This document shows, in pieces, positions 8,231 to 16,481 of a stretch of 43,866 nucleotides of DNA (position 1 is its first letter; each line of letters opens with the position of its first letter). The stretch is from Candidatus Cloacimonadales bacterium. Lineage in GTDB: Bacteria > Cloacimonadota > Cloacimonadia > Cloacimonadales > TCS61. The stretch is taken from the NCBI GenBank assembly GCA_030656075.1, contig JAUSOT010000095.1, forward strand, positions 1 to 43,866. Direction: 5' to 3'. Below the pieces are notes generated by a model that saw nothing but the letters and a program-made list of their open reading frames with translations, did not search any database and was not told the origin of the DNA. The translations under genes were made by a program, and so were the position numbers.

Positions 8231-8433
8231 AACCCCCTCGGTCCCCCTTGACAGGGGGAGGTTTTACTAATTACGAACTTTCCAGTTCGTAAGAAAATAA
8301 CTCGGCAGCTTTTGCTGCCAGCGTTGCGAAGTGGAAACTTCTTCGGTTAGTGCATTCCCAACTGGAAAGTTGGGAATGAGGTGTATCGCAACGTTGTACG
8401 TTGCGAAAGAAGCGATGTATAACGTCGCTGTAC
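8231..8433. repeat. umuD-umuC spacer filled with palindromes
   Basis: Five hairpins are packed into about 165 bases: CCCCCT/AGGGGG loop TGAC (8243-8258); TTACGAACT/AGTTCGTAA loop TTCC (8271-8292); GGCAGC/GCTGCC loop TTTT (8304-8319); CATTCCCAACT/AGTTGGGAATG loop GGAA (8353-8378, a perfect 11-bp stem); CGCAACGT/ACGTTGCG loop TGT (8387-8405). An AGCGA...TCGCT pair follows. No gene is seen. Confidence 0.8.
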
Positions 8434-8877
8434 TTAAACTGTTTTATGCAGCGAATACACTACCACACCCCAAATAGTGAATTCCATATCTTTAGTAATC
8501 TCCACCATCGGGAATTCAGGATTTTCCGGCATCAGATACCATTTATTCTTTTCCTGCCAGAGCCGCTTCACAGTCAGCTCTCCATCCACGATGGCGATGA
8601 CGATTTTTTTATGAGCCGGTTCCAGCGAACGATCCACAATGAGAATATCGTCCGGGAAAATGCCGGCATTGATCATGGAAAAACCTTCCACCCGCACGAA
8701 AAAAGTGGCGCTGGGATGAGCCACCAGAAATTCGTTCAGATCGAGCGTTTCTTCGATGTAATCCTGGGCGGGAGAAGGAAACCCAGCTGAAATACTGTTG
8801 CCGATCAGCGGACGCTGCAAAGCGGTATTCTGCTGGAACTTACCCAGAAACACAACTTTGTCAGTTTGAAAATTCAT
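8434..8877 (-). CDS. umuD: UmuD, self-cleaving S24 family partner of UmuC
   Basis: A 147-aa protein. I start it at MNFQTDKV, with AGGAAG about 9 nt upstream; a longer frame to 9027 is repeat-derived. The autocleavage site is Ala31-Gly32 (ISAG-FPSP). The Ser/Lys dyad is Ser67 (EGFSM) and Lys104 (GELTVKRL). The spacings, 36 residues from cleavage site to Ser and 37 from Ser to Lys, equal those of E. coli UmuD. Length also fits UmuD rather than LexA, because there is no N-terminal DNA-binding domain. Cleaved UmuD activates UmuC. Confidence 0.95.
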   Translation of the reverse strand: MNFQTDKVVFLGKFQQNTALQRPLIGNSISAGFPSPAQDYIEETLDLNEFLVAHPSATFFVRVEGFSMINAGIFPDDILIVDRSLEPAHKKIVIAIVDGELTVKRLWQEKNKWYLMPENPEFPMVEITKDMEFTIWGVVVYSLHKTV

Positions 8878-9143
8878 TGATATTATCTTCCTGCATTTCT
8901 TTCTTTTCCCTTTGTTAAAGGAAAACTGCAAAGGGTTCTGCAATTCTCGGCGCGAACTCCATTTTCGAGCCAAGTCTTGCTCATTGGACTTGCCCCGATG
9001 TGCAACTCGGGGCGAGAACAATGACATTTGTCAATCTTGGCAATTCTCGACTCACGCTAAAGCTGCAAGTCAAATCTTGCCAGTTTTTTTCCACTTATTC
9101 CGATTCAACAAATTAACCCCAAAGATAATATGTCAATAATAAA

Positions 9144-9161
9144 TTTAACTAATGAGTTAAA
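9144..9161. promoter_or_regulatory. Perfect dyad, candidate operator upstream of umuD
   Basis: TTTAACT-AATG-AGTTAAA is a perfect 7-bp inverted repeat with a four-base spacer. A minus-strand TTGACA (9131-9136) lies seven bases from its edge, so a protein bound here could block a promoter reading toward umuD. Size and symmetry suit a LexA-type operator, but the sequence does not match a consensus I know, and I found no second copy in the window. This is inference. Confidence 0.35.
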
Positions 9162-9510
9162 ATGTTGGGAATGCCTCAATGCGCAGGCTTGAGGTAAGGA
9201 CAATTCGGTAACAATAAATCACTTTCAAAACGAATAAGAAAAATGCCTGGACTACTCGGGACAGGAATTTCAACAAAGATTTTTTTTAATTATGCTGTTC
9301 TCAACTCGACGCTTTGCTTTCAAGTCGAGTCCAGCAATCTTTCTCTCGAAGGATCTCTTGGCTGAGCTTTTTGCTTTACTTCTGGTTTTACTGAGATTCT
9401 TTCAAAGAACAGCGTGCAAGAAACGTCAGAATGACGGTAAATATCAGTGTTCATCAGCGTATATCCGGGGTTACTTTTTTTGTTCATGTTTGTTCGTTGC
9501 TAAAATATTT

Positions 9511-9540
9511 TTGACAAAATCTCACGCTCTCAAAATATCA
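9511..9540 (+). promoter_or_regulatory. Possible promoter of ltaE
   Basis: A perfect TTGACA (9511-9516) is followed after 17 bases by AATATC, a weak -10 match. The distance to the ltaE start codon leaves a leader of about 25 bases that contains AAAGGA. The -35 box is good but the -10 is poor. Confidence 0.35.
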
Positions 9541-9568
9541 AACCGAAGATTGAAATAAAGGAAAAAGT

Positions 9569-10612
9569 ATGGAAAGAATAATAAAACGCGGCTTTGCCAG
9601 CGATAACAATTCCGGTGCACATCCGGCAGTTTTGCAGGCTATGGCTGATGCAAATGCAGGACACGAAATTGCCTACGGCGACGATTATTTCACAGCTCGA
9701 GCCATCGAGAAGATCAAAGAATATTTCGGCTCGGAAATTGAAGTATTTTTTGTTTTCAATGGAACCGGAGCAAATGTTCTCAGTTTGAAAAATATCACCG
9801 AATCATTCAACTCGATCATCTGCGCAGAAACGTCTCATATTAATGAAGATGAATGCGGCGCTCCCGAAAAATTCACAGGCTGCAAACTGCTGCCGGTAAA
9901 AACAGAAAATGGCAAGCTGACGATCGAGAAGATAAAAAAACACATGTATGGGATTGGCTTTGAACATCACTCTCAACCGAAAGTAATCTCAATCACACAA
10001 GTTACGGAACTGGGGACGGTTTATACAATTGAAGAAATTAGAGAACTCTCCAACTACGCTCATGAAAATGATATGTATTTGCATATGGATGGAGCCAGAC
10101 TGTCTAATGCTGCAGTCAGTTTAGAGCTTGGTTTCAAAGAATTCACAGCCGATGCTGGAGTGGATGTGCTTTCTTTTGGACTCACCAAGAATGGTGCTGT
10201 CAATGCCGAAGCTATCATATTCTTCGATAAAAAGTTGGCAGAAAACTTTAAATATTATCGTAAGCAGGGAATGCAGCTCGGTTCTAAAATGCGTTTTATG
10301 GCAGTACAATTTGAAGCATTACTTTCCAATGATATCTGGAAAAAGAATGCTGCTCATGCCAATCGTATGGCAAAATTGCTGTCAGAAAAAATTGCAGAAA
10401 TTCCGCAGATTAAGATAACGCAGAAAGTCGAAGCAAATGGTGTGTTTGCCATCGTTTCAGCGGAGATCATTCCAAAGTTACAGAAAGAATTCTTCTTTTA
10501 CATGTGGGATGAACATCGTTCCGAAGTGCGTTGGATGACATCTTTTGATACAACCGAAGAAGATATTGAGCAGTTTGTGGCTTTGATCAAAAAACTGCTG
10601 GATTTGACTTAA
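9569..10612 (+). CDS. ltaE: Low-specificity L-threonine aldolase
   Basis: A 347-aa PLP-dependent fold-type I enzyme. The N-terminus GFASDNNSGAHPAVLQAM is the family's substrate-binding segment. HMDGARLSNAA contains the Asp that contacts the PLP ring. SFGLTKNGAVNAEA contains the PLP Schiff-base lysine, in the position expected for the family. It cleaves L-threonine or allo-threonine to glycine and acetaldehyde in the cytosol. AAAGGA precedes the ATG. It is the only plus-strand gene between 0 and 32.9 kb. A decayed second copy of its 3' end lies downstream (10736-10820). Confidence 0.93.
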   Translation: MERIIKRGFASDNNSGAHPAVLQAMADANAGHEIAYGDDYFTARAIEKIKEYFGSEIEVFFVFNGTGANVLSLKNITESFNSIICAETSHINEDECGAPEKFTGCKLLPVKTENGKLTIEKIKKHMYGIGFEHHSQPKVISITQVTELGTVYTIEEIRELSNYAHENDMYLHMDGARLSNAAVSLELGFKEFTADAGVDVLSFGLTKNGAVNAEAIIFFDKKLAENFKYYRKQGMQLGSKMRFMAVQFEALLSNDIWKKNAAHANRMAKLLSEKIAEIPQIKITQKVEANGVFAIVSAEIIPKLQKEFFFYMWDEHRSEVRWMTSFDTTEEDIEQFVALIKKLLDLT

Positions 10613-10669
10613 CAATTTGATTTTCTCTCATTTTAACTCAACCGAAGAGCTGATTTGAGAACAGCGTTA
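10583..10669 (+). repeat. First copy of a direct repeat covering the ltaE 3' end
   Basis: This stretch contains the last codons of ltaE (LIKKLLDLT, stop) and about 57 bases of 3' flank. It matches 10736-10820 at both ends: TTGAT.AAAA..TGCTGGA.TTGACTTAACAATT and, further on, CGAAGAGCTGA.TT.AGAACAGC.TTA. The middle is diverged. Confidence 0.7.
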
Positions 10670-10679
10670 TTAATAGAAT

Positions 10680-10728
10680 GGATCGAGACGATCCGCCAAA
10701 ACAAATAGTTCAATCGAGACGATTGAAC
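10680..10728. repeat. Two palindromes sharing a CGAGACG centre
   Basis: GGATCG/CGATCC with loop AGA lies at 10680-10694. GTTCAATCG/CGATTGAAC with loop AGA lies at 10708-10728. The centre TCGAGACGA is identical, while the outer arms differ and remain fully complementary in each. They sit between the two copies of the ltaE 3' repeat. Confidence 0.8.
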
Positions 10729-10735
10729 CAACATG

Positions 10736-10820
10736 TTGATTAAAAGTTTGCTGGACTTGACTTAACAATTCGGAACTCTTTCGAATAATCTAACGAAGAG
10801 CTGAGTTAAGAACAGCATTA
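10736..10820 (+). pseudogene. Decayed duplicate of the ltaE 3' end
   Basis: In frame, TTG ATT AAA AGT TTG CTG GAC TTG ACT TAA reads LIKSLLDLT and stop, one residue different from the true ltaE end (LIKKLLDLT). The flank also matches 10613-10669. It is a fragment of a former tandem copy or a local duplication, not a functional gene. Confidence 0.6.
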
Positions 10821-10859
10821 GAGTGAAAGAATTTTCGGAAGAAGCCTTTTCAAGTTTTT

Positions 10860-13061
10860 CTATTTTAATAATAAAATTTTCTTACTTCTGATTTCCTTTC
10901 CTGCCTGCAATATAACGAAATAAATTCCGGATGAAACAGGTTGATTGTTTTGGTCTGTTCCGTTCCAAATAATTTGGTGATTTGGTGATTGGATGATTTG
11001 GTGATTTGAAAAAGTTCTCACTTTTTGACCTTTCAAATTGAAAATTGCCAATTCGATTTGTTCGTTGCTAATATCGAACAAAATAGTGGTATTCGGGTTA
11101 AAGGGATTGGGATATACATTCAAATTTAAATCTGTATTTGGAACTATTAAAATATTCACACCCGAAATTCCACAAGTTAGCATCATAGGATCATCCGGTT
11201 GCCCCAGAGTTGCATTATCATCGAAACTGATTGTTTCATCGCAAGTATAGATAGCATCGGATGTTTCATCGTAGAGCATAAAAGAAATTTCATCGCCGTT
11301 CGTATCGCCTACAATTGTAAAGTACCAGAATCCATCGTAATAAGGTGGATTTGGTACCTGCCACACGGCGACACTGCGGCAATCAGTTTCTCCACCCGGT
11401 CCAAAAGCACCGATCATGTTGTCGCCGCTTGCTGCAAACTCCTCACCATCAAAAGTAACAGCTGCCATCACAACCATAGAAAATTCCGTACCGGTGATCG
11501 GTGACCAGGCAGGAGGATCAAACATGGGAATTTCTCTTTCCACATCGAACATCTCAATTTCTGATGGAGCGTAGATCAAGTCGTCGGGTGCATTCATAAA
11601 AACTTTATAACCTGTTCCCGGCTGCATTTCCTCCAGATTACCAGTCCAAACACCAGGAGGAGAATAGTAAATTGCCGAATGAGATTGATCTTTTACCTGG
11701 TAAACGTTATTTTCGATGGAAGCCAAAGCAGCTGCAATTGGCAATGAAGCTTGCGGATAATAAGCTATCCAGTTCCAATTGGCAGAAAGCGGAATTGGGG
11801 TAGATGTATCGATGGGAATGCCCTCCACCTGGAAAGAGCTGTAAGCATTGATCATCTTAACGAGATAACCTTTGCCGTCAACTATCTGGGTAAGATCTCC
11901 TATCCAAACTCCGGATAATCCATAATAAATAGCCGATTGCGTTTGATTCTTGATCTGGTAGATATTATTTCCCAAAGGAGCAAAAACTGTGGAAATAGAA
12001 TTATCTTCCGGATGAAGATTAAAAGAAATCCAATTCCAGTTTTGCACCAGATCGAATTCCTGAAACATGCCGTCGGTTATTTCAAAAGGTTCTTCCGGGC
12101 TGCCGATAGTGGCATTGTTGGTAAATTCTAAAACCTGGAAACAATCATAAATTGTATCGGAATCAATATCGTAAATTTTGAAAGAAATTTCGTCGCCTTC
12201 CGTATTACCGACGATGGTGAAATACCAGTATCCGTCCCAATAAGGCGGATTCGGTTCCTGCCAACTGGCGATTGCCCGACAGTCATCATTTCCGCCGGGA
12301 CCGAAAGCAGCAAAGATATTTCCAATACCACCTGAAATTTCATTTCCGGAAATACTGGCAGTGGCCATCACTATCATGCTGTATTGCGTGCCGCCGATCT
12401 GTTCCCAGTCGATCAAAGTGAAATCAACATTATTCACACCCTGGTTACCCTGCAGAACAATATCCTCCAGGATCACAGTTGTATAGCCGGACAGGGAAGC
12501 GGTTACATCGTAAATACCGGAATTCAGTACAATATTATAATCACCGTTCGCATTCGGATTCACGACAATTCCATCACATTCTACTTCGACATCCAAAATA
12601 TTACCGGCTGGAAGTGTGTTGGTGATAAGACTCACATTTCCACTGATCGAACTTTCCTGCACACTCAATTGGTAAGGATCGGTGGGAGAACCGATCGTGG
12701 CATTATTATCGAAGACAAGATATTCACCGCAATCATAAATCGCATCAGTATTTTCATCATAAATTTTGAAGGTGATGTTTTCTCCGTTCAAATTTCCCAC
12801 GATCGTGAAATACCAATAACCATCATAAGGCGGATTTGGATTTTGCCACAGTCCTAAGGAACGACAGTCCGTTTCTCCGCCGGGACCAAATGCCCCCGCC
12901 ATATTGGTTGTGCCACTCTGAAATGGGTTTCCAAAGAAAGTTATTTGCGCTATCGTCACCATCGAATACTGAGTTCCTGTGATCTGCTGCCAGTCAGGTG
13001 GATCAGCATTCAGCAAGATACTAAAGCAAAAAATGCTCAGTATAAAAATATACTTTTTCAT
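10860..13061 (-). CDS. Large secreted modular protein with type A sorting domain
   Basis: A 733-aa protein with a signal peptide (MKKYIFILSIFCFSILLNA). A module of about 110 residues occurs three times, near residues 20-130, 220-325 and 515-625. It has W..I.GT..SM, AFGPGG..DCR, PPY.DG.WYFTIVGN, FKIYD and NATIGSP motifs. A CNA-B-like segment (about 130-210) and a duplicated WNWISF/NWIAYY module (about 335-500) lie between. The C-terminus is a type A sorting domain (YPNPFNPNTTI ... SGIYFVIL) ending KKILLLK, which predicts export and surface anchoring by a Por/T9SS-like system. It starts one base after the previous stop, without its own Shine-Dalgarno. Function is unknown; an adhesin is possible. 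Confidence 0.8.
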   Translation of the reverse strand: MKKYIFILSIFCFSILLNADPPDWQQITGTQYSMVTIAQITFFGNPFQSGTTNMAGAFGPGGETDCRSLGLWQNPNPPYDGYWYFTIVGNLNGENITFKIYDENTDAIYDCGEYLVFDNNATIGSPTDPYQLSVQESSISGNVSLITNTLPAGNILDVEVECDGIVVNPNANGDYNIVLNSGIYDVTASLSGYTTVILEDIVLQGNQGVNNVDFTLIDWEQIGGTQYSMIVMATASISGNEISGGIGNIFAAFGPGGNDDCRAIASWQEPNPPYWDGYWYFTIVGNTEGDEISFKIYDIDSDTIYDCFQVLEFTNNATIGSPEEPFEITDGMFQEFDLVQNWNWISFNLHPEDNSISTVFAPLGNNIYQIKNQTQSAIYYGLSGVWIGDLTQIVDGKGYLVKMINAYSSFQVEGIPIDTSTPIPLSANWNWIAYYPQASLPIAAALASIENNVYQVKDQSHSAIYYSPPGVWTGNLEEMQPGTGYKVFMNAPDDLIYAPSEIEMFDVEREIPMFDPPAWSPITGTEFSMVVMAAVTFDGEEFAASGDNMIGAFGPGGETDCRSVAVWQVPNPPYYDGFWYFTIVGDTNGDEISFMLYDETSDAIYTCDETISFDDNATLGQPDDPMMLTCGISGVNILIVPNTDLNLNVYPNPFNPNTTILFDISNEQIELAIFNLKGQKVRTFSNHQIIQSPNHQIIWNGTDQNNQPVSSGIYFVILQAGKEIRSKKILLLK
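10971..11008. repeat. Simple repeat of TTTGGTGAT units inside a coding region
   Basis: Four or so degenerate copies of (G)ATTTGGTGAT lie inside the sorting domain of the 733-aa protein and encode NHQII-QSP-NHQII. The same kind of unit occurs in spacers (ACCAATGACC near 4552; TTGGTGATT near 41728), so a spacer-type repeat seems to have entered a loop of the domain without breaking the frame. Confidence 0.7.
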
Positions 13062-13062
13062 T

Positions 13063-16000
13063 TTATTTCAGCATGATGCACTTTTTAACAAGTGATTGAT
13101 CGCCAAAAGATAATTTATAGAAATATACTCCCGAACTGTGATTTTCAGCATTCCACTCAACGGAATAATTTCCGGCAGTCTGCTGTGATTTGATCAGATT
13201 TGTAACCAGTTGTCCTTTCAGATTATAAATTGAAAGTTCCACTTCACCATCGGCAGGAATAGAATACATAATTGAAGTCGATGGATTAAAAGGATTGGGA
13301 TGATTTTGATTTAAAGAAAGAGCAGCAGGTACTTGCGGAGTATCAGAATTAAATTTGATTTCTATCGGATCGTTATACCAGCCCATAACCTCATCTGCGG
13401 CAAAGGCAAAATTGAAATCGCTGTCATAGGTTTTGTGTGAATTCAGATCTAAAATGCTAAAGTGCAGATTATCTCCGGCTTCATTTCCTACAATGGTAAA
13501 ATACCAGAAATCAGATTCGCATTTTCCCACCGAACGGCATTGTCCATTTTCATCAAACACCCCAACAGCAAAGGAGGCAGGATCATTTAGTTCGATTTCA
13601 TTCAGGCTGATATCTGCCATGGAGATCATATTTTCTTTCGTACCGGTCAGCAAATCCCAACCGGTTGGAATCATCATTTCGTCTTCTCGGGTAGTGCCGA
13701 AGGCTGCTGAGCCGGGATATGTGAGAACTGCTGCTCCCAGCATGTTGATCTTATAACTTTCGCCAGGTTTCAATATTGTCAGATCGCCAACCCAATTTGC
13801 TCCTGTGTAAGTAGCGGAATGGTTTTGATTCTTGATAAGTTGAGTTTGGGCGCTAATACTGATCAAAGCATTCTCAACCGTTATATTTGTAGTTGGATAA
13901 TAACCGATCCAATTATAGCCTGTTGTCAATCCGATCGGATTAATGATGGAATTGATTCTTTGTCCGCTAAATTGGAAGGTATTGAAAGGATTGATCATAT
14001 CTACCAGGAAACCATCTCCATCCGAGATATTCGTTAGATCGCCAACCCAGGCTCCCAAAGCAGGAAAATAGGTGTATGACTGGGTTTGATTTTTGATTTG
14101 ATTGATATCATCCGGAATGAGTGAATTAAATAGTGTGGCAGTAGAAGTTGTGGCCGGATGCAGGTTGAATGATATCCAGTTCCAGTCCTGGATCAGATCG
14201 AATTCCATTGTATTTATGGGAGACGGATATGTCTGATCCATGGAAATCAGGACGTTGTCGGAGAAGACAGTCGATTCATTACAATCATAAATGCTGTCTG
14301 TAGTTGTTTCGTACATTTTAAAATCGATAATTTCTCCAGAATTATTGTTACCGGTAATAGTTAAATACCAATATCCCGGCAAATCCCAATAGTGATATTC
14401 CGTATCCCATAAAATGTGATTTCCTGCTTCCCAGGTTGCCACGCCCCGGCAATCAGTTTCTCCACCCGGACCAAAGGCTCCCAACTGGTTGCTGTTGATA
14501 CCTGTCACGAATTTTCCATCCAAAGAAGCCGTGATGAAAACGGTCATAGTGAATTGCGTACCAGGAATTATGGACCAGGGCAGAAGTGTCATATTGATGC
14601 CGGTAGTTGTGAAGTTAGGAATCACAGATACATTCTGTTTTGTATAAGTTGCATAGCCATCCAATGAAGCAGAAACATCGTAAATGCCATTCACTACTTC
14701 CATAAGATAGTATCCGTTGGCATGAGGATGAACTGAAACTGTATCTGCCGTTACAGCTACATTTTCCACGATACCTGTTCCACCCCGCAAACTTATTGTT
14801 CCTTCAATGTAGCCGATATAAGAAATTGGGTGTAAAATAAAATCGATACCTGTTGTAATCATGTTAGGTTGAACAGGAACACTGGTATAAGTGGAATCAT
14901 TATATCCCTCCAGAGAAGCGGTCACATCCCAAAACCCGGAGGGTAATTCGAGCTCATATTCCCAATAGTCATCAAGAACTACATAATATGGATTAGTAGT
15001 AACATCTCCGGCAGAAATGACCACATCACATATCTCTCCTGTTCCTATCACATCGATTGTGCCAATGATGGAACCGGGAATGGGTGGCGTCATTTCAAAA
15101 TCGATCCCGGTGATCAGTTCACCTGCACCCAGCACCAGGTTTGGATAATTCAGCGGATTGGCAGTAAAGCCTTCATAGGTGGCAGTCACGGTGTAAGTGC
15201 CCGGATCTAAAGTCACAAAATAAATACCGTTAATATTTGGATAAGTAGTTGCGCTTGAAGTACCGGTTATTGTGATGATCACTTCCTGAACATTGCCGGG
15301 CGAACCTCCCGAGAAAGTGATGGTTCCTTTGATGCCGGATTGTTCGAAATAAAAAGCGCCCATATCACTACGGCTGTTATCAGGATCGTTGTAAATCGGA
15401 TCGGGATTACCGGCATCGATACAGGGTGAAGTGGAATTCAAGCTGAAATCCAATAAGGCGGGATCCACAAATTCAGGATCCAGAGTGATATTTCCGGTTT
15501 GCCAGTTTATCACAGCCCCGGTAGTCGTCTGAATTCCCTGCAGACCATTTTGAACGTCAGTATAATTGATCGTGACAATACCGGTGGAGGAGGAAAATAT
15601 TTGATAAATGCTGTTTCCCCACAAGATGCTGTTCATCAAATTAACAGTAGAATTGTATAAGCAGGCAATTCCACTCCCGGCTTGATATGCTGTATTATTG
15701 CTGATCGTAGCATTGGTGATTTCCGGATCAGAATAATTATAAACTGAAATCCCGCCCCCGTTCCATTGGGTCTGATTATAGGCGAGCAGAACGTAATCCA
15801 AAACCGGATCGGAATTGAAACAATTGATTCCGCCTCCGTCGTAATAGGCAGTATTATTCGTAATTTCGGCATTACTCATGTAAATATCTGAGTTATTCAA
15901 ATAAATACCACCACCGGCACCTGAGGCTGTGTTATCTGTAATTACAGTATTTAAGATCACAATATCTGAATCTTCCAGGTAAATCGCTCCGCCGGTTGTC

Positions 16001-16467
16001 GCCGAGTTATATTCGAAAGTACAGTGACTAATTAACAGATCGGACGAATTATCGGAATAGATTGCTCCACCCTGATAATCTGAACCTGTGCCGGAGGCAA
16101 TTCCGTAATGAAAGACACAGTAAACAACCTTGGAAGAATCCTGTCCATTGACGTTTGTATCGATAAAGCGCAATCCATGCCAGCCGGTTGTCGCATTCTG
16201 GGCTGTTAATAAGATTTGATCTGCTCCTTCACCGCCAACAGCTGATAGTCTGCCATTCACAATGCATTTGTAGTGACCGGTGAAGTACACACTAACTCCC
16301 GGGTTGATGATCAGTTGGCTGCCCGACTGGATCTGGATTTCCCCATTAACCATATACGGACTGCCTGCCAAAGTCCATACACCACTCACGGGCCCTGCCG
16401 GAATATTTGTCTGTGCAAAGACAATTAGCGGAACAAACAACAAAAAAATTACAAAAAGCTTTTTCAT
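13063..16467 (-). CDS. Large secreted beta-helix/modular protein with type A sorting domain
   Basis: A 1134-aa protein with signal peptide MKKLFVIFLLFVPLIVFAQ and GGGGAT as ribosome-binding site. Residues about 30-340 form a right-handed beta-helix with repeated GG.IY/GGGI turns and the DP.F.DP...C.DAG ending usual for such domains. Residues about 375-640 hold three or four CNA-B-like domains. One FGPGG module follows (about 640-760), then a duplicated WNWISF/YNWIGY module, then a divergent FGPGG-type module (WDLLTGTKENMISM...WYFTIVGN). A sorting domain (HPNPFNPSTSI...SGVYFYKL) ends the protein. It shares its modules with the next gene. The beta-helix suggests glycan binding or cleavage, but I see no catalytic signature. 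Confidence 0.82.
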   Translation of the reverse strand: MKKLFVIFLLFVPLIVFAQTNIPAGPVSGVWTLAGSPYMVNGEIQIQSGSQLIINPGVSVYFTGHYKCIVNGRLSAVGGEGADQILLTAQNATTGWHGLRFIDTNVNGQDSSKVVYCVFHYGIASGTGSDYQGGAIYSDNSSDLLISHCTFEYNSATTGGAIYLEDSDIVILNTVITDNTASGAGGGIYLNNSDIYMSNAEITNNTAYYDGGGINCFNSDPVLDYVLLAYNQTQWNGGGISVYNYSDPEITNATISNNTAYQAGSGIACLYNSTVNLMNSILWGNSIYQIFSSSTGIVTINYTDVQNGLQGIQTTTGAVINWQTGNITLDPEFVDPALLDFSLNSTSPCIDAGNPDPIYNDPDNSRSDMGAFYFEQSGIKGTITFSGGSPGNVQEVIITITGTSSATTYPNINGIYFVTLDPGTYTVTATYEGFTANPLNYPNLVLGAGELITGIDFEMTPPIPGSIIGTIDVIGTGEICDVVISAGDVTTNPYYVVLDDYWEYELELPSGFWDVTASLEGYNDSTYTSVPVQPNMITTGIDFILHPISYIGYIEGTISLRGGTGIVENVAVTADTVSVHPHANGYYLMEVVNGIYDVSASLDGYATYTKQNVSVIPNFTTTGINMTLLPWSIIPGTQFTMTVFITASLDGKFVTGINSNQLGAFGPGGETDCRGVATWEAGNHILWDTEYHYWDLPGYWYLTITGNNNSGEIIDFKMYETTTDSIYDCNESTVFSDNVLISMDQTYPSPINTMEFDLIQDWNWISFNLHPATTSTATLFNSLIPDDINQIKNQTQSYTYFPALGAWVGDLTNISDGDGFLVDMINPFNTFQFSGQRINSIINPIGLTTGYNWIGYYPTTNITVENALISISAQTQLIKNQNHSATYTGANWVGDLTILKPGESYKINMLGAAVLTYPGSAAFGTTREDEMMIPTGWDLLTGTKENMISMADISLNEIELNDPASFAVGVFDENGQCRSVGKCESDFWYFTIVGNEAGDNLHFSILDLNSHKTYDSDFNFAFAADEVMGWYNDPIEIKFNSDTPQVPAALSLNQNHPNPFNPSTSIMYSIPADGEVELSIYNLKGQLVTNLIKSQQTAGNYSVEWNAENHSSGVYFYKLSFGDQSLVKKCIMLK

Positions 16468-16481
16468 AGCATCCCCTTTTT

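Larger units (their letters stand above)
8878..9568. other. Divergent spacer between umuD and ltaE
   Basis: No gene is seen in 691 bases. It holds repeat words shared with other spacers (CTCGACTCAC, AAGTC..., the 9414-9435 copy of the 6812-6833 repeat, and TCGACGCTTTGCTTTCAAGTCGA near 9305), a perfect dyad at 9144-9161, and TTGACA boxes on both strands (9131-9136 minus, 9511-9516 plus). Confidence 0.6.

Noticed and set aside
8243-8405. CRISPR-like series of palindromes
   Set aside because: The units differ in arms and size, spacing is irregular, and there are no unique spacers or cas genes.
8878-9027. Longer start for UmuD
   Set aside because: The added 50 residues are basic, repeat-derived, and absent in the family; the internal ATG has a ribosome-binding site and normal spacing to the cleavage site.
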